Assembly: GCA_012735135.1 (NCBI GenBank)
Contig: JAAYHY010000074.1
Location: 1 to 53,240, forward strand
Length of the DNA: 53,240 nt
Direction of reading: 5' to 3'
Origin: Bacillota bacterium
GTDB taxonomy: Bacteria; Bacillota; UBA4882; UBA10575
In this document: one piece after another, positions 1-8,736 of the stretch
How positions within the stretch are numbered: position 1 is the first letter of the stretch
How the letters are laid out: every line of letters starts with the position of its first letter
The notes under the pieces: generated by a model
Database searches by the model: none
Told to the model about the DNA's origin: nothing
The model's input: only the letters and a program-made list of their open reading frames with translations
Made by a program: the position numbers and the translations under genes

Positions 1-1224
1 AGTGGTTCCCGGAAAGGAGCAATGCTTGCCACCTTCGGCCTGGGTGTCCTGATCTTTGTGGATGACTACTTCAACTGTCTGACTGTCGGGAACGTGATGC
101 GGCCGATTACGGACAAAAACCGTGTTTCCCGGGCCAAACTCGCATATGTGGTGGATGCCACCGCCGCGCCGATCTGTATGATTGCGCCCATCTCTTCCTG
201 GGCTGCCGCGGTAACCGGTGTGGTTGAGGGCTATAATGGTTTTGAACTTTTTATCCGGGCGATCCCTTACAATCTGTATTCCCTGCTGACGATGGCCATG
301 ATCGTGATCATCACTTTGATGGGACGCGATTATGGACCTATGCGGAAGCATGAGGAAAACGCCATCCGCACGGGGGATGTTTATACCACCCCCGACCGTC
401 CCTATGCAGGTCAGGACGGCGAAGTGGCGGCCGGAAAAGGAAAGGTCAGGGACCTGGTTATTCCGGTGCTGATCCTGATTGTCCTCTGTGTTGCGGGGAT
501 GGTTTATACCGGCGGGATTCTCGAAGGCGCCAGTATTAAGGATGCTTTCGCCAACTGTGATGCTTCCTTGGGCCTTTCACTGGGTTCGGCGCTGGCCCTC
601 ATTATCGTGATTATTTATTTCATCCTCCGGAAAGTGCTAACTTTCAATGAATGTATGGCTTGCTTCCCCGAGGGCTTTAAAGCAATGGTCCCGGCGATTT
701 TGATTCTGACTTTTGCCTGGACCTTGAGTGGGATCACCGGTCTGTTGGGGGCTAAAGAATTTGTCAGCGGTCTTTTTGCGGGTAGTGCGGCCGGACTGAA
801 GATGCTCCTGCCGGCGATGGTCTTTGCGGTGGCGGTGGGGATGTCCTTTGCCACCGGGACTTCCTGGGGAACCTTCGGGATTCTGTTACCGATTGTGGTG
901 GCGGTAGGGCTGGAACCGGAATTACTGGGTATCTCGGTCTCCGCCTGCCTGGCCGGGGCGGTCTGTGGCGACCATTGCTCCCCCATTTCCGACACGACGA
1001 TCATGTCCTCGACGGGGGCTATGTGTAACCACATTAACCATGTGGAAACCCAGCTTCCTTACGCCTTAACGGTGGCGGCCGTCTCCTTTGTCGGCTATAT
1101 CATTGCCGGTCTCGTCCAGTCGGCCTGGATTGTGCTGCCGCTTTCCATGGCGATGCTCTTCGGGGTGCTTTATAGCATTAAATTAAGCCAAGGAAAGAAG
1201 GCCGTCGCCCCCCTTGCCCAATAG
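1..1224 (+). CDS. NhaC-family Na+/H+ antiporter, 5' truncated
   Basis: This is an integral membrane antiporter of the NhaC family, which exchanges sodium (or malate/lactate in some members) against protons at the cytoplasmic membrane. The reading frame is open from the first base of the window, so the N-terminus lies outside it; about 407 residues are visible. The visible part begins just before the motif LIFVDDYFNCLTVG and continues with alternating hydrophobic segments and the conserved stretches SFATGTSWGTFG and GDHCSPISDTT, typical of this family. The internal ATG at 22 is not a credible start because conserved sequence precedes it. The substrate cannot be told from sequence. A strong hairpin terminator follows, so this is the last gene of its transcript. 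Confidence 0.9.
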   Translation, partial: SGSRKGAMLATFGLGVLIFVDDYFNCLTVGNVMRPITDKNRVSRAKLAYVVDATAAPICMIAPISSWAAAVTGVVEGYNGFELFIRAIPYNLYSLLTMAMIVIITLMGRDYGPMRKHEENAIRTGDVYTTPDRPYAGQDGEVAAGKGKVRDLVIPVLILIVLCVAGMVYTGGILEGASIKDAFANCDASLGLSLGSALALIIVIIYFILRKVLTFNECMACFPEGFKAMVPAILILTFAWTLSGITGLLGAKEFVSGLFAGSAAGLKMLLPAMVFAVAVGMSFATGTSWGTFGILLPIVVAVGLEPELLGISVSACLAGAVCGDHCSPISDTTIMSSTGAMCNHINHVETQLPYALTVAAVSFVGYIIAGLVQSAWIVLPLSMAMLFGVLYSIKLSQGKKAVAPLAQ

Positions 1225-1292
1225 GAGTTGGCCAGGAGGCAATTAAGGGAAAAGGGCAGGAAATAAGCCGCTAATGGACAGTGAATAAGGAT

Positions 1293-1342
1293 AAACACCG
1301 TCCGTAACTGCTTACCTTGAGCAGCGAGGGACGGTGTTTTTT
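1293..1342 (+). terminator. Intrinsic terminator of the antiporter gene
   Basis: An 11-bp perfect stem (1293-1303 with 1329-1339) is followed by a run of T. A smaller inner hairpin (CTGCT/AGCAG) sits in the loop. It lies 70 bases after the antiporter stop codon. Confidence 0.9.
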
Positions 1343-1460
1343 CATCCGCACATCCGGCGCCGGTTCACCCTTTTACTCTGCTGATGCCTGCTTTATTTGC
1401 GTTGCCGGGTAGTGGCTCCCACCGGCTTCGATCTGTGGGGGCGTAGTGATGAAGCCGGAT

Positions 1461-2594
1461 CTATGCTCCGTAGATCCGGTAGTTCCCGCTGAGGGCAAGG
1501 AGGGTAAAGAAGTAGAGGCAGTTATCATAATAACGCCGCTGGTCCCGGCGTAAGGGGGTGCGCCAGAAGCGGTCGACACTGGCTTTGGCCACCGGCCCTT
1601 CGCTCGCCAGAGCGGCGGCGGCATTGGTGGCGATGAGCCCCACATCGTGGAGATACTCCGGTTCTTCCAGTTCCTTTCCATCAATGGTATATTTGGTGAA
1701 CTTCTCTTTGTCGATAAAGAAAGTTTGGATTTTGTTGGCCAGTTCCTTTTGGCCTTTATCGGCCCGGAACCATTCGTAATCAAGGCCGATGTTCAGCGCT
1801 ACCCGGTAGGAGTCACTATAGAAATCACCGTGACCGTGGCTGTGGACCGGGCTGCCATCATAATGGGCGTTCTCGGGAGCCAGACCCGTTACCGGATGGC
1901 AGGTCTTGTGTAAAAACTCCCGGCTGGCCTTAGCGGCGGCGGCCCAGAAGGCACTGTCTTCCGGGTTGCCCCAACGGGCAAACAATTCATAGAAATGGGG
2001 CACGTGATAAGAGGGATCGGTAAAATTACATTCGGGGATAAATTTGATCAATTTGGTCTCCGGATCCCACATGGGCTGGCCGGGCCGGCCGTTTTCCCCT
2101 TTATGGACCACCTCATGTAAAATGGCTTTCGCCTGCGCGCTGTAGTTAAAAGGCGCTTCCCGGTCGCCCCAGCGGTTGGCGGCAAACAGGAGGGCCATGG
2201 CGAAATACTCCTCCCCGTCGGGGGCCGGACCCTGGGCCCTTCTGGTCCCATCCAAATTGCAGGACCAGGCGAAATACCCTTTATAAACACCGCTTTCATG
2301 CCACATATAGGTTTTCGTCCATTTCCAGAGCCGGTCAAAGATCTCCTGATTGTCCATCTGGACCGCCATCATCATTCCATAGGACATTCCTTCGGTCCGC
2401 ACATCGTTATTACCGGTATCGGTAATAAACCCCATATCGGCGCCGACCGGGTGGTAGAACCGGATCTGGTCATCCCCGAAGAATAACTGCTCCCAGGTCT
2501 CCCGAATCTTCCTGTTGATCTCTTCCCCGGAATAACCGTATTCCTGGAGGAGATTCCGGTACTTACCGGTAAAAAAGGCCCCTTTGTTTTCCAT
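1461..2594 (-). CDS. Glycoside hydrolase family 8, likely reducing-end xylose-releasing exo-oligoxylanase
   Basis: A family GH8 enzyme of 377 residues. Members of this subgroup (Rex, such as Bacillus halodurans BH2105) remove xylose from the reducing end of xylo-oligosaccharides in the cytoplasm by inversion. Here E68 in NNDVRTEGMSYGMM is the expected general acid, and D126 (in PAPDGEEYF) and D261 (in DFYSDSYRV) match the other acidic active-site residues with a constant offset from the characterised enzyme. There is no signal peptide, consistent with action on imported oligosaccharides. I chose the ATG at 2594 because AAAGGGGAG lies just upstream; the frame stays open a little further. No transporter or xylose gene is next to it, so its supply route is not visible. 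A short inverted repeat (1455-1479) overlaps the stop codon. Confidence 0.88.
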   Translation of the reverse strand: MENKGAFFTGKYRNLLQEYGYSGEEINRKIRETWEQLFFGDDQIRFYHPVGADMGFITDTGNNDVRTEGMSYGMMMAVQMDNQEIFDRLWKWTKTYMWHESGVYKGYFAWSCNLDGTRRAQGPAPDGEEYFAMALLFAANRWGDREAPFNYSAQAKAILHEVVHKGENGRPGQPMWDPETKLIKFIPECNFTDPSYHVPHFYELFARWGNPEDSAFWAAAAKASREFLHKTCHPVTGLAPENAHYDGSPVHSHGHGDFYSDSYRVALNIGLDYEWFRADKGQKELANKIQTFFIDKEKFTKYTIDGKELEEPEYLHDVGLIATNAAAALASEGPVAKASVDRFWRTPLRRDQRRYYDNCLYFFTLLALSGNYRIYGA

Positions 2595-2716
2595 TTGAAG
2601 CTCCCCTTTCCTTCTCTTTTCAGCCGGGCTCAATTAGTGCTTTTATTCGTTTCTTCCGGAATATTCCCTGCTGCAAACTGGCTGGTGGGGGCAGGGGAAG
2701 GATCATGGGGGGTGAA

Positions 2717-2748
2717 AAAAAGTTGGGCTTTGGCAGGCCCAACTTTTT
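2717..2748 (-). terminator. Terminator of the argCJBD operon
   Basis: A 12-bp stem (2717-2728 with 2737-2748) has A/T runs at both ends, so it can act in either direction. On the minus strand it ends in a T-run directly after the argD stop codon. Confidence 0.85.
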
Positions 2749-2753
2749 GCGCT

Positions 2754-3947
2754 TTACTCCGCCGCGGCGGTTAAAACCCGTTTCAGGATGGCGAGGCCCC
2801 GTTCCAGATCGGCGACGCTGATGTTGAGGGGCGGGACCAGCCGTATGGTGGTAGGGGTGACCGCATTTACAATCAACCCCTGCTCCAGACAGGAACGCAT
2901 CACCGGTTGGGCCGGCACCGTCAGCTCAAGGCCGAGGAGGAGCCCCCAGCCCCGGACCTCCTTGATGACCGGCAGTTCCTGCTGCCAGCTTTGGAAGCGG
3001 GCCTTTAACTCGGCCCCTAAACGGTGGGCCCGTTCCGGTAATTTCTCTTCCTCCATGATCTGGAGGATGGCTAAGGCGGTGGCAAAGGCGATCCCGCCGC
3101 CGCCCACGGTGGAACTGTGGTCCCCCGGTTCAAAGGCGGCGGCCACGTCTTCCCGGGCCAGCATGGCGCCGATGGGGATCCCGCCGCCCAAAGCTTTGGC
3201 CAAAGTGAGGATCTGGGGTTTCACCCCAAAATGTTCCCACGCAAAATATTTTCCGGTCCGCCCCAGGCCGGTCTGGACCTCGTCGATCATGAGGAGGAGA
3301 CCATGGCGCCGGCAAAGTTCAACGAGGCCCTGGAAGAAAGCGGGGTCCACCGGGTGGACGCCGCCTTCGCCCTGGACCAGTTCGAGGAGGACGCCACAGG
3401 TTTGCGGGGTGATCGCCGCTTCCCAGGAGGCCAGATCATTGATGCGGGCGTAACGGAAGCCGGCCGGCAGGGGTTGAAAGGCCTCTTGGTACTTGGGTTG
3501 CCCGGTGGCGGCCAGCGCCCCCATGGTCCGGCCGTGAAAGGAATTCTCCGCCGTGATAATCTCATATTTCCCGCCCATCCGGGTTTTGCCGTATTTCCGC
3601 GCCAGCTTGATGGCGGCTTCATTGGCTTCGGCCCCGCTGTTGGCGAAGAAGACCCGTTCCAGGCCGGAGAGGGCGGTCAGTTTCTCCGCCAGCAGGATTT
3701 GCTCTTCCAGATAAAAAAGGTTGGAGACGTGGATAATCTTGGCGGCTTGTTTTTGGATGGCGGCCACCACCGCCGGGTGGGAATGGCCCAAGGCCTGGAC
3801 CGCGATGCCGCTGAGAAAATCCAAATACTCCCGGCCGTCCACATCATATAAATGCGCGGCGGCGCCCCGGGAAAAAACTACCGGTAACCGCCGGACGTTA
3901 TTCATCAATACTTTTTCCGCCCTGGCGACCCAAGGGTCTATTTTCAT
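2754..3947 (-). CDS. argD: Acetylornithine aminotransferase ArgD
   Basis: A PLP-dependent class III aminotransferase of 397 residues, the usual length. It converts N-acetylglutamate semialdehyde to N-acetylornithine in arginine synthesis and may also serve lysine synthesis. Recognisable features are the cofactor-binding Asp in IDEVQTGLGRTG and the Schiff-base lysine in LTLAKALGGGIPIG. It is the last gene of the minus-strand argC-argJ-argB-argD operon, 22 bases after argB, with a GGGAGG ribosome binding site and a terminator right behind it. The class III family also contains other omega-aminotransferases, but the operon settles the assignment. Confidence 0.95.
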   Translation of the reverse strand: MKIDPWVARAEKVLMNNVRRLPVVFSRGAAAHLYDVDGREYLDFLSGIAVQALGHSHPAVVAAIQKQAAKIIHVSNLFYLEEQILLAEKLTALSGLERVFFANSGAEANEAAIKLARKYGKTRMGGKYEIITAENSFHGRTMGALAATGQPKYQEAFQPLPAGFRYARINDLASWEAAITPQTCGVLLELVQGEGGVHPVDPAFFQGLVELCRRHGLLLMIDEVQTGLGRTGKYFAWEHFGVKPQILTLAKALGGGIPIGAMLAREDVAAAFEPGDHSSTVGGGGIAFATALAILQIMEEEKLPERAHRLGAELKARFQSWQQELPVIKEVRGWGLLLGLELTVPAQPVMRSCLEQGLIVNAVTPTTIRLVPPLNISVADLERGLAILKRVLTAAAE

Positions 3948-3969
3948 TTCCTCAATACCTCCCGTCTCT

Positions 3970-4839
3970 TCAGTCTCGCTCTACGACCATGGTGCCGATC
4001 CCCTCGTCGGTTAGGACCTCTAAAAGCAGGGTATGGAAGCGCCGGCCGTCAATAATATGGGTCCGGTTCACACCGTGTTGCAAGGCGTAAATACAGGCTT
4101 CGACTTTGGGGACCATCCCGCCGTCGATCTGCCCCTGGCCGATCATCTGCTGGGCCTTTTCAATATCGATCGTTGATAACAGGGAAGAGGGGTCTTGGGG
4201 ATCGGCGTAGATCCCTTCCGTATCCGTGAGGATAATCAATTTTTCCGCTTGGAGGGCGGCGGCCAGTTCCCCGGCGACCGTGTCGGCGTTGATGTTGTAA
4301 AAGGCCCCGTCGGCGCCCACCCCGATGGTGGCGACGATGGGGATATAACTCTTCTCCATCAGGAAGTGCAGGAGATCGGGCTGGATGGTCTCGATTTCGC
4401 CGACAAAACCGAGGTCAACCTGGTCATTAAGGTGTTTTTTCCGGGCGCGGAGCAACTGGCCGTCCTGTCCGGAGAGGCCGACAGCTTTGCCGCCGAACTG
4501 GTTAACCAGGGCCACCAGTTCCTTATTGATCTTTCCAGCCAGGACCATATTGACGATCTCCATGGTTTCGCCGTCGGTGACCCGGAGGCCATGATGGAAA
4601 GTGCTTACTTTCCCCACTTTCTTCAGGAGTTCGGAGATCTCCGGACCTCCGCCGTGGACAATCACGGGGTTGAGGCCAAGGTATTTGAGGAGAATGATAT
4701 CGAGGATGACCGCTTTCTTGATCTCCGCATTGATCATGGCGTTACCGCCATATTTGATCACAAAGGTTTTTCCGTAGAACTTCCGGATATAAGGGATGGC
4801 CTCAATTAAGACCTGCGCCCGTTGGTTGAATTCTTCCAT
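3970..4839 (-). CDS. argB: Acetylglutamate kinase ArgB
   Basis: A cytoplasmic amino-acid kinase of 289 residues that phosphorylates N-acetylglutamate, the second step of arginine synthesis and often the point of arginine feedback. The N-terminal FVIKYGGNAM segment and the glycine-rich VHGGGPEISELL substrate/ATP loop are plain, and the C-terminal VPKVEAC motif is also present. The N-terminal extension before the kinase core (EFNQRAQVLIEAIPYI) resembles the helix that makes arginine-sensitive hexamers in other ArgB proteins, so feedback inhibition is likely but inferred. It sits between argJ (41 bases upstream) and argD. Confidence 0.96.
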   Translation of the reverse strand: MEEFNQRAQVLIEAIPYIRKFYGKTFVIKYGGNAMINAEIKKAVILDIILLKYLGLNPVIVHGGGPEISELLKKVGKVSTFHHGLRVTDGETMEIVNMVLAGKINKELVALVNQFGGKAVGLSGQDGQLLRARKKHLNDQVDLGFVGEIETIQPDLLHFLMEKSYIPIVATIGVGADGAFYNINADTVAGELAAALQAEKLIILTDTEGIYADPQDPSSLLSTIDIEKAQQMIGQGQIDGGMVPKVEACIYALQHGVNRTHIIDGRRFHTLLLEVLTDEGIGTMVVERD

Positions 4840-4880
4840 CTGATCACTACCCCCTTTTTCCCCCTACCCTTGGGAACAGA

Positions 4881-6086
4881 TTATGAACGGTAACTCCCGT
4901 TGATCCGGACATACTCCTGGGAAAGATCACAGGTCCAGATGGTGGCGGCCGCTGCCCCTTGGTTCAGGTTGATCTCGGTGGTGATCTCCTTTTCCGACAG
5001 GATCTTTTTGGCCGCTTCTTCATCAAAGGCAAGCCCCTGTCCGGCATAGACTATTAGATCGCCTAAACTAATCCTGGTCTTGGCCGGGGAAAAATCAATC
5101 CCGGAGTAACCGACGGCCGCCAGGATCCGCCCCCAATTGGCGTCTTCGCCATAAAAGGCGGTCTTGACCAAGGGGGAGTTGGCCACGGCCCGGGCGGCGG
5201 TTTCGGCCGCCTGTTCAGTCCGGGCGCCGGTCACCTTCACGGTAATAAATTTGGTGGCACCTTCACCGTCTTTCACGATCATCCAGGCCAGTTGCCGGCA
5301 GACTTCTTCCAGGGCCAGCGTGAAAGCGTCCAAAGCCGGCCCCGCTTTGAGCGGTTCCCCGCCGGCCGCCCCGTTGGCCAGGAGGAATACGGAATCATTG
5401 GTGCTGGTGTCACCGTCGACCGTGATCCGGTTAAAGGTCCGGTCCACCACGGAGCGGAGAACCTCCTGGAGCAGGGCTTTCTCGACGGGCGCGTCGGTGG
5501 TGATCACCGCCAGCATAGTTGCCATCTGCGGTTGGATCATCCCGGAGCCTTTGGCCATCCCCCCCACCCGGATTTCCCGGCCTTCATGCTGGTAGGCCAC
5601 GGCCCATTCCTTCGGAAAAGTATCCGTCGTCATAATGGCGCGGGCGGCGTCGGTCCCACCGGTGGCGGAGAGTTTCTCTTTTAAGACCGGAAGGGCGGAG
5701 AGAATTGGCTTTACCGGGAGGGGAACGCCGATCACCCCGGTGGAGCCCACGAAGAGGGCGGCGGGAGGGATATTGAGCAACTCCGCCATGGCGGTGGCGA
5801 TCCTTAATGCGTCTTGGCTCCCTTGGGGACCGACACAAGCGTTGGCATTGGCGCTGTTGATCAGGACCGCCCGGGTGTGGGGGTGGTTCAGGTGCTCTTG
5901 GCTCAGCAGGACCGGGGCCGCTTTCGCCTTATTGGTGGTAAACACCGCGGCGCCGGCCGCCGGCGTTTCGCTGTAGACCAGGCCTAAATCGGGTTTGCCT
6001 GATTTTTTCAGGCCGCACGCCAATCCGGAAGCGAGAAAACCCTGGGGGGCGGTTACCCCGCCGGTTATGTAATGGAAAGTTTCCAT
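4881..6086 (-). CDS. argJ: Bifunctional ornithine acetyltransferase/N-acetylglutamate synthase ArgJ
   Basis: ArgJ (401 residues) recycles the acetyl group from N-acetylornithine to glutamate, and in bifunctional forms also makes N-acetylglutamate from acetyl-CoA. The protein is made as one chain that cuts itself before a threonine; that site is visible in GMIQPQMATMLAVITTD (cleavage between Ala and Thr). No argA or argE is seen, which fits the cyclic pathway. The ATG at 6086 has a good GAGGTGAAAAC ribosome binding site. It lies between argC and argB in the same operon. Confidence 0.96.
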   Translation of the reverse strand: METFHYITGGVTAPQGFLASGLACGLKKSGKPDLGLVYSETPAAGAAVFTTNKAKAAPVLLSQEHLNHPHTRAVLINSANANACVGPQGSQDALRIATAMAELLNIPPAALFVGSTGVIGVPLPVKPILSALPVLKEKLSATGGTDAARAIMTTDTFPKEWAVAYQHEGREIRVGGMAKGSGMIQPQMATMLAVITTDAPVEKALLQEVLRSVVDRTFNRITVDGDTSTNDSVFLLANGAAGGEPLKAGPALDAFTLALEEVCRQLAWMIVKDGEGATKFITVKVTGARTEQAAETAARAVANSPLVKTAFYGEDANWGRILAAVGYSGIDFSPAKTRISLGDLIVYAGQGLAFDEEAAKKILSEKEITTEINLNQGAAAATIWTCDLSQEYVRINGSYRS

Positions 6087-6149
6087 GTTTTCACCTCATT
6101 TTCAATTCTTTTTGCCCGCAGCGTCAAAGATTTGCCGAAAGGACCGGCT

Positions 6150-7193
6150 TTACGGCCAAATTCCCAGTTCCGTCAGGCCGGTGGTTTCCGGAAGACCAAA
6201 AAGGAGGTTCATGTTTTGGATGGCCTGACCGGCGGCGCCTTTGACCATGTTGTCAAGGACAGAGAGGACAATGACCTGCCCGGTCCGTTCGTCCACCCGG
6301 ACCGCCAGGTGACAGCGGTTGGAACCCAGGACGGCTTTGGTCTGGGGGAGGGCGGTCTCCGGGAGGACGGCCACCATGGGCTCATTGGCGTAAAAATCCC
6401 GGTAAATTTGGGTTAAGTTCCCGGTCGTGAGGCCTTCTTTTCCCGCCAGGTGCAGGGTGGTGAAGCTCCCCCGCGGCATCGGGACCAGATGAGGAGTGAA
6501 GGAGACTTTCACCGGTTCCTTGCCGATTTGTTCGGCAAAGGCTTCAACCTCCGGGGTATGCCGGTGGCCCGGCAGGCCATAGGCCTTGAAATCGTTGGCG
6601 ATCTCCGCAAAGAGAAGGTCCGGTTTGGCGGAACGGCCGGCGCCGGAAAGGCCGGATTTGGCGTCGGCGATAATTAAGGAAGAAGCCAGAAGTTTATTGA
6701 CCAGGAGCGGGGCCACGCCCAGTAAAATACTGGTGGGATAGCAACCGGGGTTGCCGACCAACCGGGCGCCGGCAATTTCAGCCCGGTTTAATTCCGGGAG
6801 GCCATATACCGCTTCGGCCAGCAGGTGCGGCGCCGGGTGGGTTGTTTTATACCAGGCTTCGTACAGGGCTGGATCTTTAAACCGGAAATCGGCGCCCAGA
6901 TCAATCACTTTGCAGCCGGCCTGTAAAAAGGCGGGCGCCAGTTCGGCGGCGACGCCATGGGGGACCGCCAGAAAAACCAGGTCGCATTCGTAAAGGCGGG
7001 GGTCATCGGTGGCCAGGATCGGCTCATTGCCCAGCGGGGTCCCGTGCAAGGTGGGAAAGAGCTCCCACCCCAAACGGCCGGCCTGGGAGCGGGAAGCGAG
7101 CGCATGGATCTTCACGTTTGGGTGTTTGGTGAGGAGGCGTAATAACTCGCCACCGGTGTAGCCATTGACGCCAATAATGCCCACTTTAACCAT
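6150..7193 (-). CDS. argC: N-acetyl-gamma-glutamyl-phosphate reductase ArgC
   Basis: An NADPH-dependent reductase of 347 residues that turns N-acetylglutamyl phosphate into the semialdehyde, the third step to ornithine. The N-terminal Rossmann loop GIIGVNGYTGGELLRLL and the catalytic cysteine in VGNPGCYPTSILLG are both intact. It is the first gene of the arg operon; a ribosome binding site (AGGGGGAGG) precedes the ATG and a near-consensus promoter lies about 40 bases upstream of it. Confidence 0.96.
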   Translation of the reverse strand: MVKVGIIGVNGYTGGELLRLLTKHPNVKIHALASRSQAGRLGWELFPTLHGTPLGNEPILATDDPRLYECDLVFLAVPHGVAAELAPAFLQAGCKVIDLGADFRFKDPALYEAWYKTTHPAPHLLAEAVYGLPELNRAEIAGARLVGNPGCYPTSILLGVAPLLVNKLLASSLIIADAKSGLSGAGRSAKPDLLFAEIANDFKAYGLPGHRHTPEVEAFAEQIGKEPVKVSFTPHLVPMPRGSFTTLHLAGKEGLTTGNLTQIYRDFYANEPMVAVLPETALPQTKAVLGSNRCHLAVRVDERTGQVIVLSVLDNMVKGAAGQAIQNMNLLFGLPETTGLTELGIWP

Positions 7194-7235
7194 CTATTCC
7201 ATCCTCCCCCTAATTCTTGGCAGTTATTTCTCATA

Positions 7236-7264
7236 ATTATATCCGACTTGCCACTGGTTGGCAA
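7236..7264 (-). promoter_or_regulatory. Sigma-A type promoter of argCJBD
   Basis: On the minus strand TTGCCA (7264-7259) and TATAAT (7241-7236) are separated by exactly 17 bases, close to the vegetative consensus. An A/T-rich stretch at 7265-7310 could act as an upstream element. This A/T block contains a weak, imperfect ARG-box-like sequence (around 7281-7297), so ArgR control is possible but not shown. Confidence 0.8.
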
Positions 7265-7401
7265 TAATAAAAATACAAAATATGTGCATAAATATGTTAA
7301 AAATAATTTACGCGGCGCGGCCGGCCGGATTTGAAGGAGCCGGACCGGGGTTGAAAGCCGACTTAACCTGTTTGGGGGTGGGGTCCTCCGCAAAAAGACA
7401 A

Positions 7402-7437
7402 AAAAGCCGGGACGGGCTTGCGCCCTGCCCCGGCTTT
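7402..7437 (-). terminator. Terminator of the parvulin gene
   Basis: A stem formed by AAAGCCGGG and CCCGGCTTT with a smaller GGGC/GCCC inner stem is followed on the minus strand by a T-rich run. It lies about 60 bases downstream of the parvulin stop codon. Confidence 0.85.
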
Positions 7438-7494
7438 CCGGCCGTGGAGAATGGCCGTGGATTTTTATTCTGGCGTCAGCCGAAGGGATCCGCC

Positions 7495-8403
7495 TTAACT
7501 GGCGGCGTTCAGAAACGTCTCAATCTTATAGCCGGCGGAGACCTCTTGCAACCAGGGATTATACTCCTGTTGCAGCTTTTGGTTGAATAAATACTCCTTA
7601 ATCTCAGTCTTATTTTTTTCGAAATTGGGCTCTTCCGCGGCTTTCTTTGCTTCCACTTTGATCAGGTGATAACCATATTCGGTTTTGACCGGATCACTGA
7701 TCGTGCCGGGTTTAAGCGCAAAAGCGGCTTTTTCAAAGGCGGCGGTCATGATCCCGCGGCCAAAGAACCCGAGGTCGCCGCCTTTTTCCTTCGAGGCGGT
7801 GTCTTTGGAGAATTCCTTTGCCAGTTTGGCAAAGTCTTCGCCCTTATCCAGGCGGGCTTTGAGCGCCTTGGCTTCCTTTTCGGTCTCCACCAGGATGTGG
7901 CTGGCTTTAACCTGTTCCTCCTGGGCAAAGTCTTCCTTGTTCTCTTCAAAGAAGGCTTTGATCTCGGCTTCGGTGACGGAGATCCGGGGCGCCAGGAGTT
8001 TTTTAAGTTTAAGGGTATTGGCCAGGTTCGCTTTTAGTTTTTCCAAGGAAGAGCCGTTCATCGCCAAGACTTGACTCAGGGTTTCTTCATCGCCATAGGT
8101 GGCGTAATAATTCGCCAGTTCCGCTTCGATCTCTTGGTCGGTAACGGAGATCTTTTGCTTTTTCGCTTCCAAGTCGACGATCTTTTGGGCCAGCAAAAGG
8201 TTTAAACCCTGTTGACCGGCTTGCTCCAGTAACAGATCGTATAACTCATCTTTGGTGATGGCTTCCCCGTTCACCTTGGCGACCACTGTCGTTTTGGGAC
8301 CGGCCGTCCAATGGCTTACGCCCAGAACCGCGCCGGAGACGAGGGCGAGGATGAGGATGACGATGACCATGTTTCGTTTTATCTTGAGCGCCTTTAACTT
8401 CAT
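7495..8403 (-). CDS. Membrane-anchored parvulin-type peptidyl-prolyl isomerase (PrsA/SurA-like)
   Basis: A foldase of 302 residues that would help proteins fold outside the cytoplasmic membrane. An N-terminal hydrophobic segment (about residues 11-27) acts as a signal anchor; no lipobox cysteine is visible, unlike classical PrsA. A SurA-N-like helical region (about 40-160) is followed by a parvulin PpiC domain (about 170-265), starting at QVKASHILVETE and including GGDLGFFGRG and FALKPGTISDPV. I set the start at the ATG at 8403, where AAGGAGT and AAAGGA precede it. The frame is open further upstream through a tandem repeat as far as the stop codon of the kinase gene, but a start there has no good ribosome binding site. 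In a diderm it could serve outer-membrane proteins. Confidence 0.9.
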   Translation of the reverse strand: MKLKALKIKRNMVIVILILALVSGAVLGVSHWTAGPKTTVVAKVNGEAITKDELYDLLLEQAGQQGLNLLLAQKIVDLEAKKQKISVTDQEIEAELANYYATYGDEETLSQVLAMNGSSLEKLKANLANTLKLKKLLAPRISVTEAEIKAFFEENKEDFAQEEQVKASHILVETEKEAKALKARLDKGEDFAKLAKEFSKDTASKEKGGDLGFFGRGIMTAAFEKAAFALKPGTISDPVKTEYGYHLIKVEAKKAAEEPNFEKNKTEIKEYLFNQKLQQEYNPWLQEVSAGYKIETFLNAAS

Positions 8404-8564
8404 TTGTTCCTTTCCACTCCTTAAGGTTAATGCTGATATTGTAGCAAACAAAGATGTCGGCTTTATGTCAAATGCGGAAGTAAATCCTGGTGGCGGGGGG
8501 ATTTTTTGCAGGATTGGAACGGGGATTATTATCATCCTATCAGGGGTCGGGTGAAAGCCGGACG
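8404..8564. other. Untranslated spacer upstream of the parvulin gene
   Basis: Together with the repeat at 8565-8731 this is a gap of about 330 bases without a convincing gene. The minus-strand frame of the parvulin stays open across it, with proline-rich, low-complexity translation. I see no clear promoter or terminator in it. Confidence 0.5.
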
Positions 8565-8731
8565 GACGCTTTGACAGCCAGGGCGGACCACTTGGTGGCC
8601 GACGCAGGGGCTTGACAGCAGGCGCGGACGATTTGGCAGCCGGCGCGGACGACTTGACGGTAGGCACGGACAATTTGACAGCCGGCGTGGACGACTTGGC
8701 AGCCGGTGTAGGGGACTTGACAGTGGGGGCA
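8565..8731. repeat. 21-bp tandem repeat, eight units
   Basis: Eight imperfect copies of a unit like GACGACTTGACAGCCGGCGCG follow each other, with boundaries at about 8565, 8586, 8607, 8627, 8648, 8669, 8690 and 8711. All are 21 bases except the third, which is 20. A partial ninth copy runs into the end of the kinase gene. Because the unit is a multiple of three, it reads as a heptad repeat on both strands. It fills the space between the sensor kinase and parvulin genes. Confidence 0.85.
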
Positions 8732-8736
8732 GGGGA

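Noticed and set aside
1422-1479. Terminator of the family 8 hydrolase gene
   Set aside because: Two competing inverted repeats (1422-1458 and 1455-1479) are present, but the second overlaps the stop codon and neither has a T-run.
8565-8731. CRISPR array
   Set aside because: The units are contiguous and 20-21 bases long with no unique spacers, and no cas genes are present.
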